Part shown: piece after piece, positions 1 to 8,401 of the stretch
Numbering within the stretch: position 1 is the first letter of the stretch
Layout of the letters: the number at the start of each line of letters is the position of its first letter
Assembly: GCF_000164135.1 (NCBI RefSeq)
Contig: NZ_GG770555.1
Location: 133,520 to 197,519 of the forward strand
Length of the DNA: 64,000 nt
Direction of reading: 5' to 3'
Source: Mycobacterium parascrofulaceum ATCC BAA-614
GTDB lineage: Bacteria; Actinomycetota; Actinomycetes; Mycobacteriales; Mycobacteriaceae
Position numbers and translations under genes: made by a program
Notes under the pieces: generated by a model
Database searches by the model: none
What the model was told of the DNA's origin: nothing
What the model saw: only the letters and a program-made list of their open reading frames with translations

Positions 1-531
1 CGCGGCGAAGCCCGCGACCAGCAGGCAGGCCGCCAGCACCGCGGCGGCCGGCGGCGAGATGGCCGCGACCACCGCGGTCGCCGCCAGCCCCAGCACGGCC
101 GCCACGCCGATCGGCACCACGGCGCGCACCAGCACGTTGGCCAGTTCGTCGACGTCGGATCCCACCCGGCCGACGAGCTCACCACTGTGCAGGCGCACGG
201 CGGTCTCCGCCGGCCCCTGGGCCAGCCGCCGGTAGATCCCCGCGCGGGCGGTGCCGGCCGCGCGGAGCGCGGCGTCATGGGTGACCAGTCGCTCGCAGTA
301 GTGCAGCACTCCGCGCGAGATCGCGAACGCGCGCACCGCGACGGCCGCGACCGACAGGTCGAGCACCGGCGGCATTTGCCAGGCCCGGGTGATCAGCCAG
401 GCCGAGACGCCGGCCAGCGCGAGCGCGCTGCCCAGCGACAGCACGCCCAGCGCGATGGCCGCCGCGATGCGGGGGAGCCGTGGACGCAGGAGCAGCGGCA
501 CGGCGGCCAGGAGGGGATCAGACCGGCGCAT
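1..531 (-). CDS. cydC: ABC transporter CydC, N-terminal part (runs off the left edge)
   Basis: This is the N-terminal 177 codons of the second half of the CydDC heterodimeric ABC exporter, which is needed to assemble cytochrome bd oxidase by exporting reduced thiols to the periplasmic side. The visible protein starts MRRSDPLLAAVPLLL and holds hydrophobic membrane segments with a cytoplasmic loop around HYCERLVTHDAALR; the nucleotide-binding domain lies outside the window. The ATG at 531-529 overlaps the 3' end of cydD by 14 bases (stop at 518-520), so the two are translationally coupled. Identity rests on the position after cydA-cydB-cydD and on the membrane-domain pattern. Confidence 0.88.
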   Translation of the reverse strand, partial: MRRSDPLLAAVPLLLRPRLPRIAAAIALGVLSLGSALALAGVSAWLITRAWQMPPVLDLSVAAVAVRAFAISRGVLHYCERLVTHDAALRAAGTARAGIYRRLAQGPAETAVRLHSGELVGRVGSDVDELANVLVRAVVPIGVAAVLGLAATAVVAAISPPAAAVLAACLLVAGFAA

Positions 532-2209
532 AACGCGCTCCAGCGTCGGCGGCCACCTCGACCACCCGGTCACCGATGGCCAGAACCGGCGCGCGGTGCC
601 CGACGACGACCACGGTCGCGCCCGCCCGGGCGCGCTCGGCGATCGCGCGCAACACGCGCTCCTCGGCGCGGGCGTCCAGGTGCGCGGTGGGCTCGTCGAG
701 CAACAGCACCGGCGCGGACGATCCGAGCGCCCGGGCGAGGCCCAGCCGCTGCCGCTGGCCCAGCGACAGGCCGACGCCGCCGCGGCCGAGCACGGTGTCC
801 AGCCCGTCGGGCAGGTCGGCCAGCACCGTATCGAAATCGGATGCCGCGCAGGCGGTCTGCAGATCGTCCGGGGCGCCGAACAGCGCCAGGTTGTCCCGGA
901 CCGTCCCCGGGACGAGCACCGGGCGCTGCGGAAGCCAGGACAGCTGCCGCCACCAGGCGGCCGGTTCGAGGTCGGCGACGTCGACGCCGGCCACGGTGAC
1001 CCGGCCCGACGACGGCACGGTGAGGCCGGTGATCGCCTGCAGGGCCGTGCTCTTGCCGGCACCGTTGCGCCCGGTCAGCACCGTCACCGAGCCCGGCTCG
1101 ACGAGCGCGTTGAGGTCGCACGGCGCGTGGCCGTCGCGGCCGGCGACGCCGAGGCCCTCGAGGCGGATCCGCGCCCCGCGGGCGGTGACCGTGCGGCCGT
1201 GGGTCTTCGGCCGGCCGGATCCCCCGATGAGGGCGAAGGCTTGGTCGGCGGCGGTCCTTCCGTCCTGCGCGGCATGGAATTCCACACCGATCCGGCGCAG
1301 CGGCCAGTAGACGTCGGGTGCCAGCAACAGCACCGTGAGGCCGGTCGCCAGCGTCATCTCGCCGAACACCAGGCGCAGACCGATCCCCACGGCGATCAGG
1401 GCCACGCCCAGCGTCGCGAGCAGTTCCAGCACCAGCGCCGACAGGAAGGCGATCCGCAGCGTCGCCATGGCCGAGCGCCGGTGCGCGTCGGCGAGTTCGG
1501 CGATGCGGCGCTCCGGGCCCTGGCCGCGGCCCAGCGCCCGCAGCGTGGGGATGCCGGCGATCAGGTCGAGCAACCGCCCCTGCAGAGTCGTCATGGCGGC
1601 CAGCGCCGCCGCCGACCGGTCGGCGGTCGCCAGGCCGATCAACACCATGAAAACGGGTATGAGCGGCAGGGTGATGGCCACGATCGCCGCCGACTTCAGG
1701 TCGTATACCGCGATGACGGCGACGGTCGCCGGCGTGAGGATGGCGGCCAGCAGCAGCGCAGGCAGGTACCCGGTGAAGTAGGGGCGCAGGCCGTCCAGGC
1801 CCCGGGTGACCACCAACGCGGCCGCATCCCGTTGGGTGGCGAGTTCACCTGGCTGGCGCGCCGTCACCGACGTCAGCACCTGCCCGGACAGGTCGGCGAT
1901 GACCGCGCTGGCGCCCCGTTGACCCAACCGCGCCTGCAGCCAGTGCGCCAGCGTCCGAATCGTCCACAGTGTCAACAGGATCGCCAGTGGCACACGCCAG
2001 GCGGCCAGGCCGTGCGGGGGGTGATCGCCGACGGCGCGGGCGACCACCCCGGCCAGCACGATCGCCGAGCCGATCGCGCAGCCGGAAATCACCACCCCGC
2101 ACAGGACCGTCGAGACCAGGTAGCGGCGCAGGGCCGGCGATGCCCGCCACAGTCGCGGGTCCAGGGGGCCCCGCGCTCGTGAGTCGGGCGGCGAGTCGGT
2201 TGCGCTCAG
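518..2209 (-). CDS. cydD: ABC transporter CydD
   Basis: This is the first half of the CydDC exporter. An N-terminal six-helix ABC membrane domain is followed by a C-terminal ATPase: Walker A VLTGRNGAGKST, signature LSLGQRQRLGLARAL and Walker B PVLLLDEPTAHLD. About 563 residues, normal for the family. The start is unclear: the frame opposite cydB has no ATG or GTG near the junction. The reading frame restarts at a CTG (2209-2207) that overlaps the cydB stop, immediately before SATDSPPDS. A rare CTG start, or a TTG further upstream inside cydB, is possible. It lies in the cydA-cydB-cydD-cydC operon. Confidence 0.88.
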   Translation of the reverse strand: MSATDSPPDSRARGPLDPRLWRASPALRRYLVSTVLCGVVISGCAIGSAIVLAGVVARAVGDHPPHGLAAWRVPLAILLTLWTIRTLAHWLQARLGQRGASAVIADLSGQVLTSVTARQPGELATQRDAAALVVTRGLDGLRPYFTGYLPALLLAAILTPATVAVIAVYDLKSAAIVAITLPLIPVFMVLIGLATADRSAAALAAMTTLQGRLLDLIAGIPTLRALGRGQGPERRIAELADAHRRSAMATLRIAFLSALVLELLATLGVALIAVGIGLRLVFGEMTLATGLTVLLLAPDVYWPLRRIGVEFHAAQDGRTAADQAFALIGGSGRPKTHGRTVTARGARIRLEGLGVAGRDGHAPCDLNALVEPGSVTVLTGRNGAGKSTALQAITGLTVPSSGRVTVAGVDVADLEPAAWWRQLSWLPQRPVLVPGTVRDNLALFGAPDDLQTACAASDFDTVLADLPDGLDTVLGRGGVGLSLGQRQRLGLARALGSSAPVLLLDEPTAHLDARAEERVLRAIAERARAGATVVVVGHRAPVLAIGDRVVEVAADAGARYAPV

Positions 2210-3246
2210 GACGCGCGCCTCGCCAGGCCGATGGGCGCCGGTATCCGCTCCGCCGAGATGCGTTTGCGGAACACCCAATAGGTCCAGGCTTGGTAGACGA
2301 CCGTCAGGGGAGCCATGATCACCGTCACCCACGTCATGACCTTGAGGGTGTAGTGCGTCGACGAGGCGTTGTAGATCGTCAGGCTCCACTGCTTGTTGAG
2401 CGTCGAGGGCACCAGGTTCGGGTAGAGCGAGCCGAACAACAGGATCACCACGGCGGCAACGACAATCGCCGTGCAGGCGAACGCCCAGCCGTCCGAGGCG
2501 CGCCGCCACACCAGCAGCACGGCCGCCAGTTGCGCCACCACCGCGACGGCCAGCACCAGCCACGTCCAGTTCTTTCCGTGCGCCAGCTGGGTCCACAGCC
2601 CGAAACCCGCGACGAGAGCGGTCACCGGCAGCGACAGCCACACGGCGAATCGGTAGGCGTCGTCGCGGATGGCGCCGGATGTCTTGAGCGCGATGAACAC
2701 CGCGCCGTACAACAGGAACAGGCCGGCGGTGGCCAGGCCGCCCAGCAGCGTGTAGGCGTTGAGCACGTCGGTGATGCTCAGGTGCACCTGTCCGGCGGCG
2801 TCCACGGGCAATCCGCGGACCAGGATGGCGAAAGCCACGCCCCACAACACCGCCGGCAGCCAGGACCCGGCCGCGATGCCGAAGTCGGCCCAGCCGCGCC
2901 ACTTGGTGTCGTCGATCTTGCCGCGCCATTCGATCGCCACGGCCCGCAGGATCATGCCGAACAGGATGGCCAGCAGCGGCAGATACAGCGTCGAGAACAC
3001 CGTGGCGTACCAGCCGGGGAAGGCCGCGAACATCGCTGCGCCCCCGACGATCAGCCAGACCTCGTTGCCGTCCCAGACCGGTCCGATGGTGTTCAGTGCG
3101 GTGCGGCGCAGCGGTTCGGGCTCGCCGATGCCGACCCGGGCGAGCGGTTCCATCAACATGCCGACGCCGAAGTCGAAGCCCTCCAAAATGAAGAAGCCAA
3201 GAAACAGCAGTCCGATGACGCCGAACCAGAACTCTTGAAGTCCCAT
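2206..3246 (-). CDS. cydB: Cytochrome bd ubiquinol oxidase subunit II
   Basis: Membrane subunit II of the cytochrome bd terminal oxidase, which uses menaquinol and oxygen and sustains respiration at low oxygen or when the bcc-aa3 branch is blocked. 346 residues with many hydrophobic helices. The family opening (EFWFGVIGLLFLGFFILEGF) and the conserved GPVWDGNEVWLIVGGAAMFAAFP segment, quoted here only in part, are recognisable near residues 55-80. It starts at an ATG 25 bases downstream of cydA and runs into cydD, consistent with one transcript. Confidence 0.95.
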   Translation of the reverse strand: MGLQEFWFGVIGLLFLGFFILEGFDFGVGMLMEPLARVGIGEPEPLRRTALNTIGPVWDGNEVWLIVGGAAMFAAFPGWYATVFSTLYLPLLAILFGMILRAVAIEWRGKIDDTKWRGWADFGIAAGSWLPAVLWGVAFAILVRGLPVDAAGQVHLSITDVLNAYTLLGGLATAGLFLLYGAVFIALKTSGAIRDDAYRFAVWLSLPVTALVAGFGLWTQLAHGKNWTWLVLAVAVVAQLAAVLLVWRRASDGWAFACTAIVVAAVVILLFGSLYPNLVPSTLNKQWSLTIYNASSTHYTLKVMTWVTVIMAPLTVVYQAWTYWVFRKRISAERIPAPIGLARRAS

Positions 3247-3271
3247 CGGTCAGCTCCTTTCCGGGTGGAGC

Positions 3272-4744
3272 CTAATAGGCGAACGACAGCGGTGCTACCT
3301 CGTCGTCGCTGGGTGTCTGGGGCGGCGCCGGTTCGGCGTCGTGCTCCAGCGGCCCTTCGGTGATGTAGCGCTTGAGCAGGAAGAACCAGATCACCGCCAG
3401 CACCGCGTAGACCAGGGTGAAGGTCACCAGCGACGTGACGACGATCCCGGAAGCGTGGTTGGAGACGGCTTCGCGAACCGTGAACCGAACCTGTTGATCC
3501 CCAGTGGGGTTCGGTGCGACGATCCACGGCTGCCGTCCCATCTCGGTGAACACCCAGCCGGAGATGTTGGCCAGGAACGGCGTGGGGATGGTCAGCAACG
3601 CGAACCAGGAGAACCAGCGCTGGTTGGGAATCCGGCCGCCGCGGGTGAGCCACAACGCCGCCACCGCGAACAGCAGCGGGATGGCCAGGAAGCCGATCAT
3701 CGCCCGGAAAGACCAGTAGGTGACGAACATGTTGGGCCGGTAGTCGTTTGGGCCGAAGCGCTGCTCGTAGTCGTGCTGGATGTCGCGCACGCCCTGCAGG
3801 GTGACGTCACTGATCCGGCCCTCTGCGAGGAACGGCAGCACATAGGGCACCTGGATGACGCCCTTGACCCCGTCACAGTTGTTGTGCCGGCCCACCGTCA
3901 GGACGGAGAAGTCCGGGTCGGTTTGGGTGTCGCACAACGTTTCGGCGGACGCCATCTTCATCGGTTGCTGAACGAACATCAGCTTGCCCTGGCGGTCGCC
4001 GGTGAAGAACAGGCCAACCGCGGCCAGCAGGACCACCCAGCACCCCAGGATGGCGGCGGGGCGAAACATGGTGCGGGCGTCCGACTCCGCGGCGGGGGTG
4101 GCCGACGCGGCATTGCGCGACCGGACCAAAAACCACGCGCTGATCGCCGCGACGAATGTCCCGGCGGTCACCAGCGAGCCCGTCACGACATGTGAAAACG
4201 CCGCTCGCGCGGTGTTATTGCTCAGCAACGCACCGATGCTGTCCAACTCGGCGCGATGCGTCACCGGGTTGTAGTGGGCCCCGACCGGGTGCTGCATGAA
4301 CGAGTTCGCCACGATGATGAAAAACGCCGATGCGTTCACGCCGAAGGCGACGATCCAGATGCACGCCAGGTGGATCAGTTTCGGCAGCCGGCTCCAGCCG
4401 AAGATCCAGAGGCCGATGAACGTGGACTCGAAGAAGAACGCGAACAACCCCTCCATGGCCAGCGGCGCGCCGAAGATGTCGCCGACGAACCGCGAGTACT
4501 CCGACCAGTTCATCCCGAACTGGAATTCCTGGACGATGCCGGTCGCCACGCCGATGGCGAAGTTGATCAGGAACAACTTGCCGAAGAACTTGGTGAGGCG
4601 GTACCACGCCGTGTTGCCGGTGGCCACCCACACCGTCTGCATGACGGCGAGCAGGGGAGCCAGGCCGATCGTGAGCGGCACGAAGATGAAGTGGTAGACG
4701 GTCGTAATACCGAACTGCCACCGCGAAATATCGACGACATTCAT
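3272..4744 (-). CDS. cydA: Cytochrome bd ubiquinol oxidase subunit I
   Basis: Catalytic subunit I of cytochrome bd oxidase, carrying the quinol site and hemes b558, b595 and d. 490 residues. The N-terminal helix has the conserved histidine context (RWQFGITTVYHFIFVPLTIG), the GRQPW motif of the quinol site occurs near residue 400 (EMGRQPWIVAPN), and the Q-loop between is of the short type. It is the first gene of the leftward cydABDC operon. A perfect inverted repeat lies 38-56 bases upstream of its start (see 4782-4800). Confidence 0.95.
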   Translation of the reverse strand: MNVVDISRWQFGITTVYHFIFVPLTIGLAPLLAVMQTVWVATGNTAWYRLTKFFGKLFLINFAIGVATGIVQEFQFGMNWSEYSRFVGDIFGAPLAMEGLFAFFFESTFIGLWIFGWSRLPKLIHLACIWIVAFGVNASAFFIIVANSFMQHPVGAHYNPVTHRAELDSIGALLSNNTARAAFSHVVTGSLVTAGTFVAAISAWFLVRSRNAASATPAAESDARTMFRPAAILGCWVVLLAAVGLFFTGDRQGKLMFVQQPMKMASAETLCDTQTDPDFSVLTVGRHNNCDGVKGVIQVPYVLPFLAEGRISDVTLQGVRDIQHDYEQRFGPNDYRPNMFVTYWSFRAMIGFLAIPLLFAVAALWLTRGGRIPNQRWFSWFALLTIPTPFLANISGWVFTEMGRQPWIVAPNPTGDQQVRFTVREAVSNHASGIVVTSLVTFTLVYAVLAVIWFFLLKRYITEGPLEHDAEPAPPQTPSDDEVAPLSFAY

Positions 4745-4781
4745 CCGTCATCTCCCAAATGCTCGGGGGCCATGCCCACGG

Positions 4782-4800
4782 CTACTACGCAGTGTAGTAG
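4782..4800. promoter_or_regulatory. BlaI-type operator upstream of cydA
   Basis: Perfect dyad CTACTAC-N5-GTAGTAG. It contains TACTAC-N5-GTAGTA, the operator pattern I recall for the mycobacterial BlaI (Rv1846c) repressor. It sits between cydA and the DUF308 gene, both leftward, at promoter distance from cydA. The sequence match is direct; BlaI control of this operon is inference. Confidence 0.6.
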
Positions 4801-4827
4801 CAGCGTGGGCCTCGACGCTACTGGGGC

Positions 4828-5406
4828 TCAACCGGTGAGCGTCTGGGACGCCTTGCGGATGCCGAAGGACGAGACGATCTCGAAGATGCCGAGGACCACG
4901 AACCAGACCCCGACGACGAGCGCGAGCGTGACGATCGATTCGAGCGGCGACGCCAGGACGACGATGCCCGCGAGCAGGCTGATCACGCCGATGAAGATCG
5001 CCCATCCCCGCCCGGGCAGCTGCGGATCCTGGATGGCCGAGACCGTCGTGCCGACGCCGCGGAAGATGAACCCGATGCCAATCCAGATGGCCAGCAACAG
5101 GATTGCGTAACCCTGACCGAAATGACGAAACGCCAACAACGCCAGGATGAGTGACGCCGCGCCGCTGATGAACAGCAGGATCCGGCTTCCCGCAGAGACG
5201 TGCAGGCTGAAAGCGAAGAACACCTGTGCGGCGCCGGTGATCAGCAGATAGATGCCGAACGCGGTTGCGGCGACCACGATCGATATCCCGGGCCACGCCA
5301 GCACCAACACGCCGAGGGCGAGCGACAGCAGTCCCGAGAGCAGGGTCGATTTCCATAGATGCGGCAACAAACTTGGAGCGGGGGAAGGTCCAGGTGTGGT
5401 TTGCAT
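4828..5406 (-). CDS. DUF308/HdeD-like membrane protein (Rv1624c position)
   Basis: 192-residue integral membrane protein with about six hydrophobic helices in three pairs (for example WKSTLLSGLLSLALGVLVLA and GWAIFIGVISLLAGIVVLAS). This is the repeated-pair layout of DUF308/HdeD family proteins. The function is unknown; HdeD relatives are linked to acid stress in enterobacteria. The ATG at 5406 (MQTTPGPS) is preferred; a TTG six codons upstream is the alternative. It lies between cya and cydA on the same strand, with only 46 bases from cya. Confidence 0.8.
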   Translation of the reverse strand: MQTTPGPSPAPSLLPHLWKSTLLSGLLSLALGVLVLAWPGISIVVAATAFGIYLLITGAAQVFFAFSLHVSAGSRILLFISGAASLILALLAFRHFGQGYAILLLAIWIGIGFIFRGVGTTVSAIQDPQLPGRGWAIFIGVISLLAGIVVLASPLESIVTLALVVGVWFVVLGIFEIVSSFGIRKASQTLTG

Positions 5407-5452
5407 GGGCGCAGTCTGACACAAACGCCGCCCCTGGTATAGGGCACTTTGG

Positions 5453-6781
5453 CTACACGTGGGCGGTGCGGGAATCCTTGGCCAGCAGATCGGTGGGTTC
5501 CTCGGTAGCCTTGCGCCCGATCAGATACCAGGTGCGCATGAGGCCCTTGCCTTTGACGTCGATGTGGCCGCGCTCCTGGAGCACGAAGTCGTCCTTGAGA
5601 CGCTCGTACATGGCCTCGGGCACCTGAATTCGGCCCACCGAGTCGGTCGATTCCATCCGGGACGCGACGTTGACCGCGTCGCCCCACACGTCGTAGAAGA
5701 AGCGGCGGGCGCCCACGACGCCGGCGACCACCGGTCCGCACGCCATGCCCATTCGCAGCGGAACCGCGTTGCCGTGCGGATCCTGCAGTCCGGCCGCAAC
5801 ATTGGCCATGTCGAGCGCGAAGTCCGCCAGCGCCTGCGCGTGGTCGGGCCGGGGGCGCGGAACCCCGCTGACCACCATGTAGGAGTCGCCGCTGACTTTG
5901 ATCTTCTCGAGTCCGTGCTTGTCCACCAGCGCGTCGAAGGCGCTGTACAACCGGTCGAGGAAGCGCACCAGGTCGGCCGGCGCGGTGCTGCTGGCCCGCT
6001 CGGTGAAGCCGACGATGTCGGCGAACAGGACGGAGGCGACGTCGTACTTGTCGGCGATCACGCTGCGGTCCGGTTCCTTGAGCCGCTCGGCGATGCTGGC
6101 GGGCAACATGTTGGCCAACAGCGCCTCCGAGCGCTCGTACTGCGCCTCCATCACGGCTTCGGCGCGCGCGGTGTCGCGCAGGGCGAACCACACCGTCACC
6201 ACCACCATCACCACGCTGGAGACCGCCGTCACGACGAAGCCGGTCGACTGGGCCCAGGCCGGCTGCAACCCGGTGTCGCGGGGGATCAGGAACTCGACCG
6301 CGATGATGAGGCCGGCGGCGATGGCGGCCAGCGCGGACGCCAAAACGATGTGTTCGATGCCCAACAGCAGCACGACGATGCAGGCGCCCACCAGGAAGAA
6401 GAACTCGGCGCCCGAGCCGGTGCCGACGTCCAGGCAGCTGGCGAAGACGGACACGTAGGCCGCGCCCATGAAGGTAAGCGGTGCAACCAGTTCGCCGAAC
6501 CGCTGCAGCCACGGGACCGCCGCGAAGATCATGGCGCCGAGGACGTTGATCGAGCTGACCTGCCACAGCCACGTTCCGCCCAGGATCTGCACGAGCACGA
6601 AGCTCACGCTGACCATCACGGCAAGCCACGCGGTGATGGTCAGGACTCGGGCGCGGCGCGCGGCGCTGGCGGCGTAGTGCTGATTGCGGTCGCGCGTCTG
6701 CGCCCGAACCGCGGCCACGCAGTCCGGGCGTTTCGACGAGCCGTCTGACACGGGTGGGGCGCCGCACTTCCTAGCCGCCAC
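5453..6781 (-). CDS. cya: Membrane class III adenylyl cyclase (Rv1625c-like)
   Basis: Makes cAMP from ATP. 442 residues: a cytoplasmic N-terminus, six membrane helices (about 45-200), a short linker helix and one cyclase homology domain, so the enzyme works as a homodimer and resembles half of a mammalian adenylyl cyclase. All catalytic residues are present: metal-binding Asp255 (LFADIVGFTERAS) and Asp299, adenine-recognising Lys295 and Asp364 (EKIKVSGDSYM, YDVWGDAVN), and transition-state Asn371 and Arg375. Numbering is one less than that of the M. tuberculosis protein. The upstream intergenic region holds a perfect 19-bp dyad. Confidence 0.95.
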   Translation of the reverse strand: MAARKCGAPPVSDGSSKRPDCVAAVRAQTRDRNQHYAASAARRARVLTITAWLAVMVSVSFVLVQILGGTWLWQVSSINVLGAMIFAAVPWLQRFGELVAPLTFMGAAYVSVFASCLDVGTGSGAEFFFLVGACIVVLLLGIEHIVLASALAAIAAGLIIAVEFLIPRDTGLQPAWAQSTGFVVTAVSSVVMVVVTVWFALRDTARAEAVMEAQYERSEALLANMLPASIAERLKEPDRSVIADKYDVASVLFADIVGFTERASSTAPADLVRFLDRLYSAFDALVDKHGLEKIKVSGDSYMVVSGVPRPRPDHAQALADFALDMANVAAGLQDPHGNAVPLRMGMACGPVVAGVVGARRFFYDVWGDAVNVASRMESTDSVGRIQVPEAMYERLKDDFVLQERGHIDVKGKGLMRTWYLIGRKATEEPTDLLAKDSRTAHV

Positions 6782-6863
6782 GCCGCCAGCCTAACCGCTG
6801 AGCAGCGGACTCGCCGAAGCTCTTTGAATTTTGCGTTTTCGCTTCCCATAAGTTTCCGAGTCT

Positions 6864-6882
6864 GATAACAGTTCTTGTTATC
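6864..6882. promoter_or_regulatory. Perfect 19-bp dyad upstream of cya
   Basis: GATAACA-N5-TGTTATC, perfect 7-bp arms, about 85 bases upstream of the cya start in an otherwise gene-free, relatively AT-rich gap. It looks like an operator for a dimeric repressor such as a TetR- or GntR-type protein. There is no T-tract that would make it a terminator. No regulator gene is adjacent. Confidence 0.45.
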
Positions 6883-6980
6883 GGGTTGTGATCGGGTTTG
6901 CGAATGGTTCCTACGGGCTATTCACAGCCCCGTTCGACAGGACTGTTGGACACGTGTTCGCCTCGACTAAGGGGTGCCTG

Positions 6981-7175
6981 ATGGCGGCTCTCAAGAGATT
7001 CGTTCTCGCGTCAATGCTTTTCCTCGCCGCCATGCTCATGGACGGCTGCGGGGCCGCCTGTGGCGAGCCGGGTTGGCTACTGCGGGTCGCCGGCGACACC
7101 ATCGGAAACGATGCCACGGGGCTGAATGTCTCTGCCTCCGACCAGATTTGCATCACCCGGTCCTTCGGCGACTGA
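6981..7175 (+). CDS. Small exported protein candidate
   Basis: 64 codons from ATG 6981 (MAALKRFVLASMLFLAAMLM). A basic start and hydrophobic core look like a signal peptide or membrane anchor. A Cys-rich mature part follows (DGCGAACGEPGW) and ends ICITRSFGD. The Cys context MDGC is a poor lipobox, so a lipoprotein is not well supported. The frame is open further upstream to 6888. I do not recognise a family; it could be a chance ORF. Confidence 0.35.
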   Translation: MAALKRFVLASMLFLAAMLMDGCGAACGEPGWLLRVAGDTIGNDATGLNVSASDQICITRSFGD

Positions 7176-7493
7176 ACCGGCAGCGCCGTTCTCTCGGCGC
7201 CTGTCGGACGTTGCGGGGCGTCGGGAATGGGCCATCGGGCCGTCACCCACCGGCGTTAGTCGATTTGCCCCACGCGTGACCGATGGCGACAAAACCCGAA
7301 TGAATTCATTGCATATTCGGTTGAACTCTTGCTAAATGCAACCCACCGGTAATAAAGCGCAAAGTTTATTAAATCGCGAGTTGTCATACCTTTGGCATGT
7401 ATTTTCGGAAATCTACCAACATCGAGTTCGATGCATGACGTGTCGGGTGGCCTCGGAGGAGGCCGGTCGGCTGCAACCGGATCAACGGTCGGG
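7176..7493. other. Gene-free stretch with a hairpin 3' of the tRNA
   Basis: About 320 bases with no convincing gene. The middle (about 7300-7420) is unusually AT-rich for this chromosome. A GGCCTC-N4-GAGGCC hairpin at 7449-7464 lies about 30 bases beyond the 3' end of the leftward tRNA and could end its transcript, although it has no U-tract. Confidence 0.4.
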
Positions 7494-7570
7494 TGGTGCC
7501 CTCGGTGGGATTCGAACCCACACTGGACGGGTTTTGAGTCCGTTTCCTCTGCCAGTTGGGATACGAGGGC
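7494..7570 (-). tRNA. tRNA-Leu (anticodon CAA), CCA encoded
   Basis: Read on the minus strand: acceptor GCCCTCG pairs with CGAGGGC, the discriminator is A and CCA is encoded. The T arm is GTGGG-TTCGAAT-CCCAC and the anticodon loop CTCAAAA gives CAA, decoding UUG as leucine. The body is 74 nt plus CCA with only about five variable-loop bases, short for a leucine tRNA. One A-C mismatch closes the anticodon stem. It sits between cya and pdtaR, where M. tuberculosis also has a leucine tRNA as I recall. Confidence 0.88.
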
Positions 7571-7683
7571 TTGCCGGCCTCTTAACGGTAGAGGCAGCCT
7601 CCCACCATAGAGGATTCGCTGTAGTCGCCCATCTCACCGCCCCGAGGTCGCTGGTCTCGGACGTTCACGAGACAATGTGCGTC

Positions 7684-8298
7684 ATGACAGGCCCCACGAC
7701 CGACACCGACGCCGCTGTGCCGCGCCGGGTCCTGATCGCGGAAGACGAAGCGCTCATCCGACTGGACCTCGCCGAGATGCTGCGAGAGGAGGGTTACGAG
7801 ATCGTCGGTGAGGCCGGCGACGGACAGGAAGCCGTCGAGTTGGCCGAACAGCATCGGCCGGACCTGGTGATCATGGACGTGAAGATGCCGCGCCGCGACG
7901 GGATCGACGCGGCCTCCGAGATCGCCGCCAAGCGCATCGCCCCGATCGTGGTGCTCACGGCGTTCAGCCAGCGCGACCTGGTCGAGCGCGCCCGCGACGC
8001 CGGGGCCATGGCCTACCTGGTGAAGCCCTTCACGATCAGCGACCTGATCCCGGCGATCGAGTTGGCGGTCAGCCGCTTCAGCGAGATCAGCGAGCTGGAA
8101 CGCGAAGTAGCGACGCTCTCGGAGCGGCTGGAGACCCGCAAGCTCGTCGAGCGCGCCAAGGGCCTGCTGCAGACCAAGCAGGGCATGACCGAGCCCGAGG
8201 CGTTCAAGTGGATTCAGCGCGCCGCGATGGACCGGCGGACCACGATGAAGCGGGTCGCCGAAGTCGTCCTGGAGACGCTCGGCGCCGAGGAGGAGTAG
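7684..8298 (+). CDS. pdtaR: Response regulator with ANTAR RNA-binding domain
   Basis: Two-component response regulator that acts as a transcription antiterminator, partner of the histidine kinase PdtaS. 204 residues. A receiver domain spans about 15-130, with acidic pocket AEDEALIRLD, phospho-acceptor Asp65 (DLVIMDVKMP), VLTAFS and switch Lys (AYLVKPF). A coiled coil follows, then a C-terminal ANTAR domain (KLVERAKGLLQTKQGMTEPEAF...) that binds paired RNA hairpins. The ATG at 7684 gives the length of M. tuberculosis Rv1626; an in-frame ATG nine bases upstream is possible. Confidence 0.95.
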   Translation: MTGPTTDTDAAVPRRVLIAEDEALIRLDLAEMLREEGYEIVGEAGDGQEAVELAEQHRPDLVIMDVKMPRRDGIDAASEIAAKRIAPIVVLTAFSQRDLVERARDAGAMAYLVKPFTISDLIPAIELAVSRFSEISELEREVATLSERLETRKLVERAKGLLQTKQGMTEPEAFKWIQRAAMDRRTTMKRVAEVVLETLGAEEE

Positions 8299-8331
8299 CC
8301 GCTCGCCCGTCGAGGCTGCGCTCAGGGCGTT

Positions 8332-8386
8332 GAGTGTGCACCCAGGGCGGCGACACGCCGGATGAGGCCGCCGTGGCCGCACACTC
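8332..8386. terminator. Bidirectional terminator candidate between pdtaR and the thiolase gene
   Basis: Nested inverted repeat between convergent genes: outer arms GAGTGTGC (8332-8339) and GCACACTC (8379-8386), inner GGCGGC (8346-8351) and GCCGCC (8367-8372). There is no U-tract, which is common for mycobacterial terminators. Confidence 0.5.
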
Positions 8387-8401
8387 GATGAACGAGAGCG
8401 A

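Noticed and set aside
389..2182. Long plus-strand open frame of 597 codons opposite cydC/cydD
   Set aside because: Arg/Gln/Gly-rich shadow of the real minus-strand genes, typical of GC-rich DNA; no family features.
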